From: Flaviflexus equikiangi
Lineage (GTDB): Bacteria; Actinomycetota; Actinomycetes; Actinomycetales; Actinomycetaceae
Length of the DNA stretch: 64,000 nt
NCBI RefSeq assembly: GCF_014069875.1
Contig: NZ_CP059676.1
Coordinates: 930,001 to 994,000, forward strand
Reading direction: 5' to 3'
This document shows positions 17,625-27,013 of this stretch, piece by piece; the first letter of the stretch is position 1; every line of letters starts with the position of its first letter. Position numbers and translations under genes: made by a program. The notes under the pieces were generated by a model. That model had not been told where the DNA came from, did no database searches, and was given only the letters and a program-made list of their open reading frames with translations.

Positions 17625-20033
17625 TCAGCCGATCCCGCCGACGATGTGCGTGAGGGGCGTCCCCGAGGCATCCCTGCGCTCGTTCGTATCCGGCAGGTCG
17701 ATGGGCTGCCCGCCCGCTCCGACCGCGCGCGGTTCGAGACCGACCCAGGCGTGGGCAAGCATGTCCTCCCCGCGGAGGAACCGATGGCATCTCACACCGA
17801 GCGTAGCCCTGCCCTTGACAGGGAAACGATCGAGGGGGGTCACCTTCGCGGATCCTGTCTCCGTTCCTGGGAGAGCATCGAAGGAGCCCGTGATGGTGAC
17901 GACCTGTGCTTCCGCCACCAGATCCTCCGCCACCACGCCGAGGGCACGCACGACAGCGTTCTCGGCGAGTTTGATGCCGGCCACGCCCTGCCCGGTGCGG
18001 CCCTGCGGGCGCACATGGGATGCGTTGAAACGGAGCAGGTATGCATCCGAGGTGACGATGATGAGCTGATTGTCATCACCTGCATGACCGACACCGACGA
18101 CCGAGTCCCCATCGGCGAGAGAAACGATCGCCCACGATTCACTCTTCGGATGTGAGGGGATGACGCGCTTGATCTTGCCCTGGGCCGTGACGAGAACGAT
18201 CGGATCAGCGTCCTCGTCGAGCGAGATCAGGCCGACAGGATCAGTGCCGGGTGGCATGAGCTCCCGCAGCGGCACGCCTCCCGCGAGGGAGGAGGAGCCG
18301 AGCGGCAGAGCAGGCGTGTCGACCACGTCTAGCCGGTGGACCTCGCCGGTCGCCGTGACGACGCCGATCTGGGAGCGTGTCGTCGCTGGGACAGTGGAGA
18401 GCGTCGCATCGTGCGATTGTCTCGTGCCGCGCGGGGGAAGCTCGGCTGCACGGGCGATGAGACCCGTGACAGAGAGGAGGACGTGGCAGGGATCGTCGGT
18501 GACCTCGACGTTCTGGATCGGGGCCTGTTCCTTCCCATCGGACTCGAGGAGGATTGTGCGCCTCGGGGTAGCGAACTGCGCCGAGACGTCGGCAAGCTCA
18601 GACGAGACAAGCTCCTGGAGCCGCGTCTCGGACCCCAGAATGTCTTCAAGGTCAGCGATCGTCGAGGCGAGCTCGTCCCGTTCGCTCTCGAGTTCGATCC
18701 GGGAGAACTTCGTGAGGCGGCGCAGACGCAGCTCGAGAATGTAGTCAGCCTGGAGCTCGGACAGATCGAAGACCGTCATGAGGCGATCACGCGCCGCCGC
18801 GGTGTCGTCCGATGTGCGGATCACGGAGATGACTTCGTCGATGTCGAGGATGGCGATGAGGAGGCCCTCGACCAGGTGCAGACGGTCCTTTGCCTTTGCC
18901 AGGCGGAAGGCGCTCCGCCGGCGCGTGACGGCGACGCGATGATCGACGAAGACTCGCAGGAGCGGCAGGAGGCCAAGCGTTTGAGGCTTGCCGTCGACAA
19001 GTGCCACGTTGTTGATGCCGAACGAATCCTCCATCGGTGTCAGCTTGAACAGTTGGGCGAGTATCGCGTCTGGGTTGACCGTGTTTTTGACCTCGATGAC
19101 GAGCCGCAGGCCGTGATGACGGTCGGTCAGGTTCTGGACGGTCGTGATGCCCTGGATCTTCTTCGACTGCACGGCGGTCTTGATCTTCTCGATGACCTTC
19201 TCCGCACCGACCTGGTAGGGCAGCTCGGTGACGACGATGGCCTTCTTGCGGGCCGTCACGTTCTCGATTCTCGTCGTCGCCCGTGTCTTGAAGATTCCAC
19301 GGCCCGTCTCGTAGGCCTCTCTGATCCCTGTCAGTCCGACGATCTTGCCGCCCTCGGGAAGGTCGGGGCCGGGAATGTACCGCATGATGTCATCGAGCGT
19401 GGCGTCCGGGTGTGCAAGGAGGTAGCGGGCTCCCGCGATGACTTCGCCAAGGTTGTGGGGCGGCATGTTCGTCGCCATGCCGACAGCGATACCAGCGGCG
19501 CCGTTGACGAGCAGGTTCGGGATCGCGGCCGGCAGTACATCCGGCTGCATATACGAATTGTCATAGTTGGGAACCATGTCGACGGTGTCCTCGTCGAGGT
19601 CCTTGACCATGGCCAGCGCGGCGGGAGTGAGGCGCACCTCCGTATAGCGGGAGGCCGCGGGGCCGTCGTCGAGGGACCCGAAGTTGCCGTGCCCGTCGAC
19701 GAGCGGCAGGCGCTGCGTGAACGGCTGCGCGAGACGCACCATCGTCTCGTAGATCGCGAGATCGCCGTGGGGATGGAGCTTGCCCATGACATCGCCGACG
19801 ACGCGCGATGACTTCACGTGGCCGCGGTCCGGACGCAGACCCATCTGGTCCATCTGGAAGAGAATGCGCCGCTGGACGGGCTTCATTCCATCCCGAGCGT
19901 CGGGTAGGGCCCGAGAATAGATGACAGAGTAGGCATATTCGAGGAAGGAGCCCTTCATCTCCTCCGATACGTCGATATCGACAATGTTCTCGACGATGTC
20001 GTTCTTCGGAGTGGTGCTCGTAGTTCTTGCCAT
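17625..20033 (-). CDS. parC: DNA topoisomerase IV subunit A (ParC)
   Basis: 802 residues from the ATG at 20033, whose product [12 protein letters not shown] leads into the family core; a frame running to 20426 is antisense to another gene. The breakage-reunion domain has [21 protein letters not shown], the quinolone-region [22 protein letters not shown] and the catalytic Tyr in [10 protein letters not shown]. The C-terminal beta-pinwheel is present but has no GyrA-box QRRGGKG, which supports ParC over GyrA. It pairs with ParE to decatenate chromosomes. A GACAAT element six bases before the ATG suggests a leaderless mRNA. Confidence 0.9.
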   Translation of the reverse strand: MARTTSTTPKNDIVENIVDIDVSEEMKGSFLEYAYSVIYSRALPDARDGMKPVQRRILFQMDQMGLRPDRGHVKSSRVVGDVMGKLHPHGDLAIYETMVRLAQPFTQRLPLVDGHGNFGSLDDGPAASRYTEVRLTPAALAMVKDLDEDTVDMVPNYDNSYMQPDVLPAAIPNLLVNGAAGIAVGMATNMPPHNLGEVIAGARYLLAHPDATLDDIMRYIPGPDLPEGGKIVGLTGIREAYETGRGIFKTRATTRIENVTARKKAIVVTELPYQVGAEKVIEKIKTAVQSKKIQGITTVQNLTDRHHGLRLVIEVKNTVNPDAILAQLFKLTPMEDSFGINNVALVDGKPQTLGLLPLLRVFVDHRVAVTRRRSAFRLAKAKDRLHLVEGLLIAILDIDEVISVIRTSDDTAAARDRLMTVFDLSELQADYILELRLRRLTKFSRIELESERDELASTIADLEDILGSETRLQELVSSELADVSAQFATPRRTILLESDGKEQAPIQNVEVTDDPCHVLLSVTGLIARAAELPPRGTRQSHDATLSTVPATTRSQIGVVTATGEVHRLDVVDTPALPLGSSSLAGGVPLRELMPPGTDPVGLISLDEDADPIVLVTAQGKIKRVIPSHPKSESWAIVSLADGDSVVGVGHAGDDNQLIIVTSDAYLLRFNASHVRPQGRTGQGVAGIKLAENAVVRALGVVAEDLVAEAQVVTITGSFDALPGTETGSAKVTPLDRFPVKGRATLGVRCHRFLRGEDMLAHAWVGLEPRAVGAGGQPIDLPDTNERRDASGTPLTHIVGGIG

Positions 20034-20039
20034 GTCGCT

Positions 20040-20045
20040 ATTGTC
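20040..20045 (-). promoter_or_regulatory. Possible -10 element of parC, leaderless type
   Basis: GACAAT on the minus strand, six bases before the ATG at 20033. It has the A and T of TANNNT but not the first T. Confidence 0.4.
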
Positions 20046-20108
20046 CCACGGACGGCCCGGCTCACGTCGCCTGCGGCACGCGGGATCAACGTGGAGACGA
20101 TCACCCGC

Positions 20109-20114
20109 TAAGCT
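20109..20114 (+). promoter_or_regulatory. -10 element of the phosphodiesterase-tdk pair, leaderless type
   Basis: TAAGCT, seven bases, then the ATG at 20122. The same hexamer serves pknL. Confidence 0.6.
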
Positions 20115-20121
20115 GGAACCC

Positions 20122-21234
20122 ATGACCATCCCACCGAGATTGACGGACGTTCTTGCCGGAGCCGCAGGCGTCCTCGGATATGACCTCGATGGGTTGGACC
20201 CCGTCGCATCCCGGGCCAGGCTCGCGCTTCCAGGCGCCTCGAAAGCCATCGTCGTCCTCGTCGACGGCCTCGGATTCCATAACCTTTCCGCCAGGTCCGG
20301 CCACGCTCCCTTCCTGCGCCGACGCATGGCAGAACGCCCCGACCCTATCCGCACAGTCTCCCCGTCGACGACCGCGGCGGCAGTGACGGCGCTCGGAACG
20401 GGACTTCCGCCGGGCCAGACCGCCATGGCGGGCTACTCGCTCCGCGACCCGGGCACGGGGGAGCCGTTCAACCTCATCTCCTGGAATACGTCGCTTCGGG
20501 CCGAGGACTGGCAGCGGCAGCGCACCATCTGTGAACTGCTCGCGATGAGCGGTCGGGATATGGCGGTGGTGCAGCCCGCCAAGTTCCTCGGTTCGGGACT
20601 GACGAATGCTGCCTGGCGCGGCGGTATACCCGTTGTGGGGGAGTCCCTCGAGGATCGTGTGGACGGCGCGCTGCGCGCGCTGACACGCTCAGACCTCGTC
20701 TACCTGTATTGGGGCGAGCTCGATCACGTCGGCCACAGCAGGGGCTGGCAGTCAGAGTCGTGGACGGCGGAACTCGAGCTTCTCGACGCTCAGCTTGCCG
20801 ACTTGGCGCGCCGCGCGCCCGCGGATACCCTCCTCGTCATCACAGCCGATCACGGCATGATCGACGTCGAGGAACGGATCGATGTTGCGGCTATCCCCGC
20901 CCTCTCCGAGGGCGTCGTGCTCGTCGCGGGGGAGGAGCGGGCCGCACAGGTGTACACGGATGAGCCGGAAGCGCTTGCGGGACGGTGGCGCGACTACCTC
21001 GGCGATCGTGCCCTCGTTCTGACGAAGAGCGAATGGATCGCCTCGGGGATGCTTGGCGATGTCACCGAGCAGACAGCCTCCGCGATCGGAGACGTTGTGG
21101 CTTTCGCCTCCGGCCGCCTCGGCATCGGAGATTCCCGATTCATGAGCTCCGGTGCTCTCAGCATTAGGGGCCTGCATGGCTCTCTCACGGAGGAAGAGAT
21201 GGCGGTACCCTGCCTTGTGGAGGTGACGTCATGA
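20122..21234 (+). CDS. Alkaline phosphatase superfamily protein (nucleotide pyrophosphatase/phosphodiesterase-like)
   Basis: 370 residues. The alkaline-phosphatase-superfamily metal sites are visible: VVLVDGLGF near 40-48, the nucleophile region [17 protein letters not shown] with the likely catalytic Thr/Ser, [10 protein letters not shown], and [11 protein letters not shown]. Such proteins hydrolyse phosphodiester or pyrophosphate bonds; the exact substrate cannot be read. There is no signal peptide, so it is probably cytoplasmic. Its TGA overlaps the tdk start (ATGA at 21231), which suggests a role linked to nucleotide metabolism. Confidence 0.82.
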   Translation: MTIPPRLTDVLAGAAGVLGYDLDGLDPVASRARLALPGASKAIVVLVDGLGFHNLSARSGHAPFLRRRMAERPDPIRTVSPSTTAAAVTALGTGLPPGQTAMAGYSLRDPGTGEPFNLISWNTSLRAEDWQRQRTICELLAMSGRDMAVVQPAKFLGSGLTNAAWRGGIPVVGESLEDRVDGALRALTRSDLVYLYWGELDHVGHSRGWQSESWTAELELLDAQLADLARRAPADTLLVITADHGMIDVEERIDVAAIPALSEGVVLVAGEERAAQVYTDEPEALAGRWRDYLGDRALVLTKSEWIASGMLGDVTEQTASAIGDVVAFASGRLGIGDSRFMSSGALSIRGLHGSLTEEEMAVPCLVEVTS

Positions 21235-21887
21235 GCGAACTCGTGTTCTTCTCGGGGACGATGGACTGCGGCAAGTCGACCCTGGCCCTGCAGCTTGCCT
21301 ACAACCGGCAGGCGCGCGGCCTCGTGGGACTCATCTTCTCCCGCAATGATCGTGCAGGGGAGGGGCGTCTGTCGTCTCGCCTCGGGCTGGATGTGCCCGC
21401 GATCGAGGTTGATGCCGACACCAACATTTGGAAGCTCATCACCTCGCGGCGCATGAGCGGGGACCGGGTAGATTTCGTCGTCTGCGACGAAGTGCAGTTC
21501 TATTCGATCGAACAGGTCGAACAGCTGGCGCGAGTCGTCGACGAGATCAATATCGACGTCTTCGGGTTCGGCATCACGACCGATTTCCGCACAGCACTCT
21601 TCCCGGGATCGGCGCGGATGATGGAATTGGCCGACAGGGTGGAGCGTCTCCAGGTCGAGGCGCTCTGCTGGTGCGGGGCCAGAGCCACCCACAACGCGAG
21701 AACCGTCAACGGCCTCATGGTGACTGAGGGTGAACAGATCGTCGTCGGGGATACCGGGGTGACGGACACGGTCGGCTACGAGGTGCTCTGTCGCAAGCAT
21801 CACATGAGGTCGATGACTGCCATGTCGGAGCATGCCGTGCAGCTGGCGGAGGATGCTCTGCCTCTCGGGCAGGGAGACGGGGAATAG
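21231..21887 (+). CDS. tdk: Thymidine kinase
   Basis: 218 residues of the type II (tetrameric) family. The P-loop GTMDCGKST is at 9-17, the catalytic Glu87 in VCDEVQFY, the lasso-domain zinc ligands in CWCGARATHNAR and CRKHH, and the substrate loop ends VGYEVLC. It phosphorylates thymidine for salvage. Its start overlaps the preceding phosphodiesterase stop (ATGA). It converges on sepH with only seven bases between stops and no clear terminator. Confidence 0.93.
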   Translation: MSELVFFSGTMDCGKSTLALQLAYNRQARGLVGLIFSRNDRAGEGRLSSRLGLDVPAIEVDADTNIWKLITSRRMSGDRVDFVVCDEVQFYSIEQVEQLARVVDEINIDVFGFGITTDFRTALFPGSARMMELADRVERLQVEALCWCGARATHNARTVNGLMVTEGEQIVVGDTGVTDTVGYEVLCRKHHMRSMTAMSEHAVQLAEDALPLGQGDGE

Positions 21888-21894
21888 GCTCCGG

Positions 21895-22926
21895 CTAGTC
21901 TTTCGGCTGCCCGAAGACGATCTCGTCCCATGAAGGCATGGCGGGACGGTTCCCGGACCGGCGGCGCTTGACAGGCTTCGGCACCGGCTGAGCGATCAGC
22001 GCATCGTCCGCCTCCCCCTCAGGCGAGTCTGTTTCCGAAACCTTTTCCGGATCTGTTTCGGCGACGGGTGAGGGCGCGGAGGGGGCGCTCTGGGAGGATT
22101 CTTCGCTCCGGCGTGCCCTGTCGGGGCGCGGCGGCAATGACAGGACTGTCGCATCGGTCGCTTCGTCGGGCTGGGATGCTGGGGGATGAGCGGCGGGCGG
22201 GTAGTCCTCGTCGTCCTCGAATGTCATCGGCTGTTTCGTGCCACGGCGGGCCGACAGGGAATCGAGCATGGATACGATGCGATCCGCATCCGGTTCTTCC
22301 GAGGCCGTCGCCTTCTCGTCGCTTGACGGCGCCGCGGCGGCAAGCGGCCGCCACGGGGAATCTTTGACGGGGATCTCTGTCTCCGACAGCCACCGTGCCT
22401 CATCGTTCTCGGCAAAGAGCGAATGCGTCTCCTGGTTGATCGTCCAGACCGCAGAGGTGTCGCGGCCTGCCACCGTATAGCTGGCTGTCAGCATCCAGGG
22501 CTTGCCGGGTTGGCGGGCTGCCGACCATTCGATGTGCCTCGGGTCGACATCGCGGGAAGCCAGTCGGGACGTGACGAGCTCCTCGACGGTGAGAGAACCG
22601 ATTTCGTGACCGATCCTGTAGGCGCGTGCCTGACTCGCCGTGTATTCGCGCTCGGCAAGGATCGGGTATTCGTACGGGGAGAGCTGGGAGGCCGGCATGA
22701 GCGTCATGTCGGACAGTTCCTCGAGGGAGCGGCCGGCGCGGAAGTGTGCCTGGATATCTTTAGGGGACATCGGTTTCGGATCGTCTGCCGGGCTCACAGC
22801 GCGGTCACGGCGCAGGGAAGCGCGCAGCTCATCCGTAATGGGCAGCGAGTAGCGGTTTCCGTCTGAGTCGTTCAGCGTCATGTGGTTTCCATCGGGCTGT
22901 ATCCCGAGGAACTCAAGCTCGAGCAT
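21895..22926 (-). CDS. sepH: Septation protein SepH (DUF3071 family)
   Basis: 343 residues from the ATG at 22926, which has AGGAGG upstream; a longer frame to 22956 lacks a site. The N-terminal DUF3071 domain (about 1-170) starts LELEFLGIQPDGNHMTL and includes a helix-turn-helix-like MSPKDIQAHFRAGRSLEELS. A long Pro/Ser/Asp-rich disordered linker follows, ending in the conserved tail PSWDEIVFG. In Streptomyces and mycobacteria SepH binds FtsZ and promotes filament assembly at division sites. It opens the conserved cluster running to DUF3159 and is divergent from the DUF4193 gene. Confidence 0.88.
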   Translation of the reverse strand: MLELEFLGIQPDGNHMTLNDSDGNRYSLPITDELRASLRRDRAVSPADDPKPMSPKDIQAHFRAGRSLEELSDMTLMPASQLSPYEYPILAEREYTASQARAYRIGHEIGSLTVEELVTSRLASRDVDPRHIEWSAARQPGKPWMLTASYTVAGRDTSAVWTINQETHSLFAENDEARWLSETEIPVKDSPWRPLAAAAPSSDEKATASEEPDADRIVSMLDSLSARRGTKQPMTFEDDEDYPPAAHPPASQPDEATDATVLSLPPRPDRARRSEESSQSAPSAPSPVAETDPEKVSETDSPEGEADDALIAQPVPKPVKRRRSGNRPAMPSWDEIVFGQPKD

Positions 22927-23007
22927 GGGTGTCCTCCTAGATGACATCTTCTCCAAGCGTGCCAGCTGGTAGCGGTGAAGCGTGCCAACAACCTCGGAGT
23001 GTTGACC

Positions 23008-23013
23008 ATTCTA
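23008..23013 (-). promoter_or_regulatory. Possible -10 element of sepH
   Basis: TAGAAT on the minus strand (within TATAGAAT), 82 bases upstream of the sepH ATG. No good -35 is seen. Confidence 0.35.
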
Positions 23014-23044
23014 TACATCTGGCGTGACGGCTTTGAACCGGGAC

Positions 23045-23074
23045 TTGCGCGAGGGCACCTTTTGTGGCAATAAT
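23045..23074 (+). promoter_or_regulatory. Possible promoter of the DUF4193 gene
   Basis: TTGCGC (23045-23050), 18 bases, then AATAAT (23069-23074). A leader of about 45 bases with GGAAG follows. Confidence 0.35.
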
Positions 23075-23123
23075 GTCCCCGCAACCACACAGGTAGCGAC
23101 CCGACTTTTATGGAAGCGTAGAT

Positions 23124-23423
23124 ATGGCGACTGATTACGATGCACCTCGCAAGCGCGATGAAGACATCGAGGAGGATTCCCTCGAACAGCTGAAGACCCG
23201 GCGCTCGGACCATCAGTCCGGCTCGGTGGATGTTGACGAGGCCGAAGCCGCCGATTCCTATGAACTCCCGGGTGCTGACCTCTCGAACGTCGAGCTCACA
23301 GTCTCCGTCCTGCCGGCCCAGGCTGACGAGTTCACATGCTCAGAATGCTTCCTCGTCCATCACCGCAGCCAGCTCGCCTACGAGAAGGACGGAATGCTTA
23401 TCTGCTCGGAGTGTGCGTCGTAA
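23124..23423 (+). CDS. DUF4193 family small acidic zinc-ribbon protein
   Basis: 99 residues. It opens MATDYDAPR, the family hallmark, followed by an acidic segment and two CxxC pairs, CSECFLVHHRSQLA and CSECAS at the C-terminus, which should bind zinc. Function is unknown although the family is nearly universal in Actinomycetota and sits beside DUF3093 and dut. GGAAG precedes the ATG. Its last 26 bases overlap the 3' end of the opposite-strand DUF3093 gene. Confidence 0.9.
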   Translation: MATDYDAPRKRDEDIEEDSLEQLKTRRSDHQSGSVDVDEAEAADSYELPGADLSNVELTVSVLPAQADEFTCSECFLVHHRSQLAYEKDGMLICSECAS

Positions 23424-23859
23424 GCACGTCGGCCAGGCGGCCGGGATGACGGGTGCAGACCACCCACGTCGATATGGGATCCGTCTCATCGACGTTGTCG
23501 ATTGCGAGAGCCGTCTTCACCCACGGTGAGTAGCAGACGAAATCCCGGCCGGAGGCTTTGATCCCCATCCTGTCGTGAAGCTCAGCTTCCGACAGGATTT
23601 TCGCATCCCCCAGATAGGCCAGGTCGATGTGGGCGCGCCCGCATCGGAGCTCGATCCCTGAGGGTCCGTCACCGGCCGCGACGACGCGGACGGTGGGGGA
23701 CATGCCCCAGAGGAGGGCGGGAAGGCCGAGGGCGAGAATGATCATCGCGATCAGGGTGGCCTCGAGAGAAAAGGCAATTCCGAGGAGGCTGATCGTCGCA
23801 CCGAAGATGCCGGCAGAGACGATGACGGATGCTTTGGGGGTGAGCTTCTCTGAATACAT
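23398..23859 (-). CDS. DUF3093 family membrane protein
   Basis: 153 residues from the ATG at 23859; a GTG two codons upstream (23865) is the alternative. Two adjacent hydrophobic helices (about 10-30 and 33-53: ASVIVSAGIFGATISLLGIA and LIAMIILALGLPALLWGM) precede a soluble domain ending ISTWVVCTRHPGRLADVL, the conserved family tail. Function unknown. It overlaps the DUF4193 gene tail-to-tail. In most relatives dut follows in this locus; here the DUF3710 gene is next, 91 bases away and divergent. Confidence 0.85.
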   Translation of the reverse strand: MYSEKLTPKASVIVSAGIFGATISLLGIAFSLEATLIAMIILALGLPALLWGMSPTVRVVAAGDGPSGIELRCGRAHIDLAYLGDAKILSEAELHDRMGIKASGRDFVCYSPWVKTALAIDNVDETDPISTWVVCTRHPGRLADVLTTHTPSR

Positions 23860-23950
23860 AGTCACGCTCTCAGCATCCCATCTCCAGGCTTCTCCAACAA
23901 ACGCCGCCGCTTGGTAGGGTGGTAGCGATCATTATCGAAAGGCTCGACCA

Positions 23951-24628
23951 TTGGCTTTATTCTCGCGCAAGACGAAACCCGCCGCCTCGGAGCCCGAGGA
24001 TGTGCAGGAGGTCGTCGAGACTGTTCCCGCACCCGAGGGTCCGTTCGATATCACGAGCGTCGACAGCGTGGACGACATGCATGATTTCGGTGTCCTCTAC
24101 CTGCCCAAGGAGAGCGGCGTCCGCGTCCAGTTCACCATCAATAAGATCACGCGAGGTGCGATGGGGGCGCTCGTCCAGTTCGCCGGATCCGCACTGACCT
24201 TCAACGTCTATGCGGCGCCGAAGACGGCTGCCCTGTGGCCGGATGTTCGCGATGAGCTGGCGGAATCGATCACGTCAGGCGGCGGCACGGCCACGTTCCG
24301 GGAGGGACCCTTCGGGCCCGAAGTTGAAGCTGTCATCCCGAAGAAGGATGTCAACGAGCTCCGCCACGTGCGCTACGTCGGCGTCGATGGGCCGCGCTGG
24401 TTCCTGCGGGTCACGATCGAAGGGGAAGCTGTCACGAACCAGGCTGCCCGTGATGCTGCCTACGCCTACATGAAGCAGGCGGTGGTGGATCGGGGCTCCG
24501 AACCCCACCCCGTCAGAGACCTGCTCGAACTGACCATGCCGGAGGCCGCGAAGACGCGTGTCGAGGAGAAGCTCGGCAAGCCTGCCGAGCGCAAGCCCCG
24601 AGGCCCGGAACTGCCGGAGCTCGTGTGA
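23951..24628 (+). CDS. DUF3710 family protein
   Basis: 225 residues with a TTG start at 23951 behind GAAAGG. The N-terminus MALFSRK and the middle EGPFDITSVD ... DFGVLYLP ... FAAPK-like and RHVRYVGVDGPRWFLRVTIEGEA match DUF3710, a soluble protein of unknown function. It heads a tightly packed unit with the OB-fold gene (GTGA overlap at 24625) and the DUF3159 gene (ATGA overlap at 24873), as in mycobacteria (Rv2696c to Rv2693c region). The rare TTG start may keep expression low. Confidence 0.88.
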   Translation: MALFSRKTKPAASEPEDVQEVVETVPAPEGPFDITSVDSVDDMHDFGVLYLPKESGVRVQFTINKITRGAMGALVQFAGSALTFNVYAAPKTAALWPDVRDELAESITSGGGTATFREGPFGPEVEAVIPKKDVNELRHVRYVGVDGPRWFLRVTIEGEAVTNQAARDAAYAYMKQAVVDRGSEPHPVRDLLELTMPEAAKTRVEEKLGKPAERKPRGPELPELV

Positions 24629-24876
24629 CCCGTTCCGGCGAAGTCGAGTTCACCGGCCGTATCGAGGCCATCACGCTTCCCTCCGTGGGTGGGCATCCCA
24701 CATTCAAAGCCCAGGTGGGGACCGAGGATGGTCCTGTTGAGCTCGTATTCGTCGGCTACCGGACGCTCCCAGGATTTCGGGTGGGGCGCACGTTGACGGC
24801 GCGCGGCACGATCGTGTCGGAACCCCGCCCCATGATGTACAACCCCATCTACTGGTTGAAAGCAGAGACAGTATGA
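24625..24876 (+). CDS. OB-fold nucleic-acid-binding-like small protein
   Basis: 83 residues, GTG start overlapping the DUF3710 stop. A single small beta-barrel is suggested by alternating strands: VEFTGRIEAITLP, PTFKAQVGTEDGPVELVFVGYR, VGRTLTARGTIV and the tail MMYNPIYWLKA. The last motif is characteristic of OB-fold proteins in this cluster, related to the RecG wedge-type OB fold. Nucleic-acid binding is inferred from the fold; no target is known. Confidence 0.82.
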   Translation: MTRSGEVEFTGRIEAITLPSVGGHPTFKAQVGTEDGPVELVFVGYRTLPGFRVGRTLTARGTIVSEPRPMMYNPIYWLKAETV

Positions 24877-25565
24877 GCGAGAACGATCGCCCCGCCGAGA
24901 AGAAGGGCCTGGCCGCCGTTGTCGCGGACGATTTCTCTGTCTGGCAGGCGGTCGGGGGACTGCGCGGTCTCACGGAAACAGTCCTGCCATCGATTCTCTT
25001 CGTCATCGTCTTCACCGTGACCGGCGAGACCGTGCCCTCGGTCGCGACAGCTGTTGTGGTCGTGGCCGCCTGCCTCATCGTGCGCGTCATCCAGCGCATC
25101 GATCTCACTCCTGCGCTTGGTGGGGCCATGGGTGTGGCGATCTCCGCCCTGTGGGCGTGGCGCAGCGGAGAGGCAAGCAACTATTTCGCTATCGGACTGT
25201 GGACCAATGGCGCTTATCTCGCCGTTCTGCTGCTCTCCATCATCGTCACCTGGCCGCTGATCGGCGTCGGGGTGGCACTGTTACGCGGAGAGGACCAATC
25301 CTGGCGGACCGATCCTCTCCAGGTATCGCGTAAACGCCGCTACTATGCCGCAACGTGGCTGTGGGTGGGGCTGTTCGCGGTTCGCCTCGCTGTCCAGCTC
25401 CCGCTCTATCTCGCGGACGACCGCGTCGGAGCTCTCGGCATCGCCCGCATCATCATGGGCCCGTTCCTGTTCGGCCTCGTCGCCTGGCTGACATGGATGC
25501 TCTGCCGAGAACCGGCCAACCGCATCGTGCTCGGCGACGCCGAGAACAGCAAGGGCCGAGACTAG
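24873..25565 (+). CDS. DUF3159 family integral membrane protein
   Basis: 230 residues with about five or six membrane helices (about 38-56, 60-78, 88-104, 112-134, 160-182, 190-212). The family motif WQAVGGLRGLTETVLPSILFVIVF is present and the loop DQSWRTDPLQVSRKRRYY is typical. Function unknown. It is coupled to the OB-fold gene (ATGA) and is the last gene of the DUF3710 unit, convergent with the TrkA pair. Confidence 0.87.
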   Translation: MSENDRPAEKKGLAAVVADDFSVWQAVGGLRGLTETVLPSILFVIVFTVTGETVPSVATAVVVVAACLIVRVIQRIDLTPALGGAMGVAISALWAWRSGEASNYFAIGLWTNGAYLAVLLLSIIVTWPLIGVGVALLRGEDQSWRTDPLQVSRKRRYYAATWLWVGLFAVRLAVQLPLYLADDRVGALGIARIIMGPFLFGLVAWLTWMLCREPANRIVLGDAENSKGRD

Positions 25566-25618
25566 CAAACCGGCAAACATGGTCAGCCGGCAGGGGGACC
25601 AGCGTCGTCCGTGTTTCC

Positions 25619-26299
25619 CTAGTCCGAGGTTTCTCCCGCACCCATGAGGGCGCCGATAAGGTCGAGGTCCCGCTCCGCCTCATCCGAGACGATGATGATG
25701 ACCTGGTCTCCCGTTTCGAGCGTGAGGTCTCGTTCGGCATGAAGGGGGACGCCGTCCCGCACGATGGTCGTCAGGACCGCCCCTGCAGGGAGCACGACCT
25801 CTCCGACCGAGAGCCCGACGGCTGGCGCCGATTCGGGCAGGTGCGTCTGGAACATCGACGTGCCGGAGCGATGGAAGCGTGCCATCCGGACAAGGTCTCC
25901 CTCCGCGAGCGCCTCCTCGACAAGCGCGGTCATGATCCGCGGCGTGGAGACGGGGACATCGACGCCCCAGTTCTCGTCGAACAGCCATTCGTTGCGAGGG
26001 TTGTTGACGCGCGCAATGACGCGGGGCACCCCGTAGACGAGCTTCGACAGCATCGAGACGACGAGGTTGGACTTGTCGTCTCCCGTCGCGGCGACGACGA
26101 TGTCGCATTCGTCGATGCCGGCCTCGAGGAGGGCCTTCGGATCGCATGCGTCTGCGAGAAGCCAGTCCACGTTGGGGACGGAGGCCACTCTCATCGCGGC
26201 CGTCTCCTTGTCCAGGATCGTGACTTCGTGGTCGAGACTCGACAGCTCTCGTGCGATCGAGCGTCCGACCGAGCCGGCGCCCGCAATGACAACCTTCAT
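25619..26299 (-). CDS. trkA: TrkA-type K+ uptake regulator (second copy)
   Basis: 226 residues from the ATG at 26299, which has AGGAGGAG upstream and overlaps the stop of the first trkA (ATGA). An N-terminal RCK Rossmann domain starts MKVVIAGAGSVGRSIARELS (GxGxxG) with VTILDKE binding the nucleotide ribose; a C-terminal TrkA_C domain (about 140-226) holds LPAGAVLTTIVRDGVPL. Such subunits gate Trk/Ktr potassium channels in response to NAD(H) or ATP. Equivalent to one of ceoB/ceoC in mycobacteria. No TrkH/TrkG channel gene lies in the window. Confidence 0.88.
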   Translation of the reverse strand: MKVVIAGAGSVGRSIARELSSLDHEVTILDKETAAMRVASVPNVDWLLADACDPKALLEAGIDECDIVVAATGDDKSNLVVSMLSKLVYGVPRVIARVNNPRNEWLFDENWGVDVPVSTPRIMTALVEEALAEGDLVRMARFHRSGTSMFQTHLPESAPAVGLSVGEVVLPAGAVLTTIVRDGVPLHAERDLTLETGDQVIIIVSDEAERDLDLIGALMGAGETSD

Positions 26300-26964
26300 T
26301 CTGTCTCCTCCTGGGGGCCCTCTGCGAGTACCGCCTCGATGAGGCTGAGGTCTTTGGGGCTGGCAATGATCCGTACCTCGTCGCCTCTCTGGAGGACGGT
26401 GCTGTCGCGGGGCAGGACGCCCTCGCCGCCCCGGACGAGGAAGGCGACGCGGAGGGGGAGATAGCTCTCCAGCTCCCGCACGGATCGCCCGAGCCACGGC
26501 ACGCCCACCTGGACGTGATAGACGCAGAGGTCGGCGGTCGAATGCCGGAGCTCGACCTTGGCGGGAAGCGGGATGAGCCGCCGCAGCACCTGGTCTGTCG
26601 TCCACGACACGGTCGGTACCGTGGGGACGCCGAAACGTTCATAGATCGCTGCTCGTTGGGGGTCGTAGATGCGGGCGACAACGTTGGACACGCCGAATGT
26701 TTCGCGCACGACGCGTGCCGCGATGATGTTCGAGTTGTCTCCCGAGGACACTGCCGCGAAGCCCGCGGCCTCGGTGATGCCCGCCTGTTCGAGCGCTTCT
26801 CGGTCGAAGCCGACGCCGGTGACCTGCTGGCCCTCGAACGAATCGGGCAGGCGCATGAAGGCCGCCGGATCCTGGTCGATGATGGCGACTGAATGTCCGC
26901 GTTCGCTGAGGTCGGTCGCGAGCGAAGCGCCGACCCTCCCGCATCCCATAATGACGTAGTGCAC
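26296..26964 (-). CDS. trkA: TrkA-type K+ uptake regulator (first copy)
   Basis: 222 residues, GTG start at 26964. RCK Rossmann domain with MHYVIMGCGRVGASLATDLS and VAIIDQD, then a TrkA_C domain (about 145-215). Forms a coupled pair with the next gene, probably as a heteromeric regulator. The GTG lies next to a short palindrome (26965-26985) shared with the divergent permease gene; TAGCGT eight bases upstream may be its -10, giving an almost leaderless mRNA. Confidence 0.88.
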   Translation of the reverse strand: MHYVIMGCGRVGASLATDLSERGHSVAIIDQDPAAFMRLPDSFEGQQVTGVGFDREALEQAGITEAAGFAAVSSGDNSNIIAARVVRETFGVSNVVARIYDPQRAAIYERFGVPTVPTVSWTTDQVLRRLIPLPAKVELRHSTADLCVYHVQVGVPWLGRSVRELESYLPLRVAFLVRGGEGVLPRDSTVLQRGDEVRIIASPKDLSLIEAVLAEGPQEETE

Positions 26965-26985
26965 GGTACGTTACGCTACCGTACC
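26965..26985. promoter_or_regulatory. Inverted repeat between trkA and the APC permease
   Basis: GGTACG (26965-26970) and CGTACC (26980-26985) flank nine bases and abut the trkA GTG. It overlaps the presumed trkA promoter and could be an operator controlling the divergent pair. Confidence 0.35.
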
Positions 26986-27013
26986 CGGCGCCGTGGCGTA
27001 GCCTGAATCCATC

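Noticed and set aside
18336-19811. Open frame of 491 codons opposite parC
   Set aside because: An antisense shadow caused by GC-rich codon bias; parC motifs cover the whole stretch.
20034-20426. N-terminal extension of ParC
   Set aside because: The extra 130 codons overlap the divergent phosphodiesterase gene and bear no family similarity; the ATG at 20033 matches the family start.
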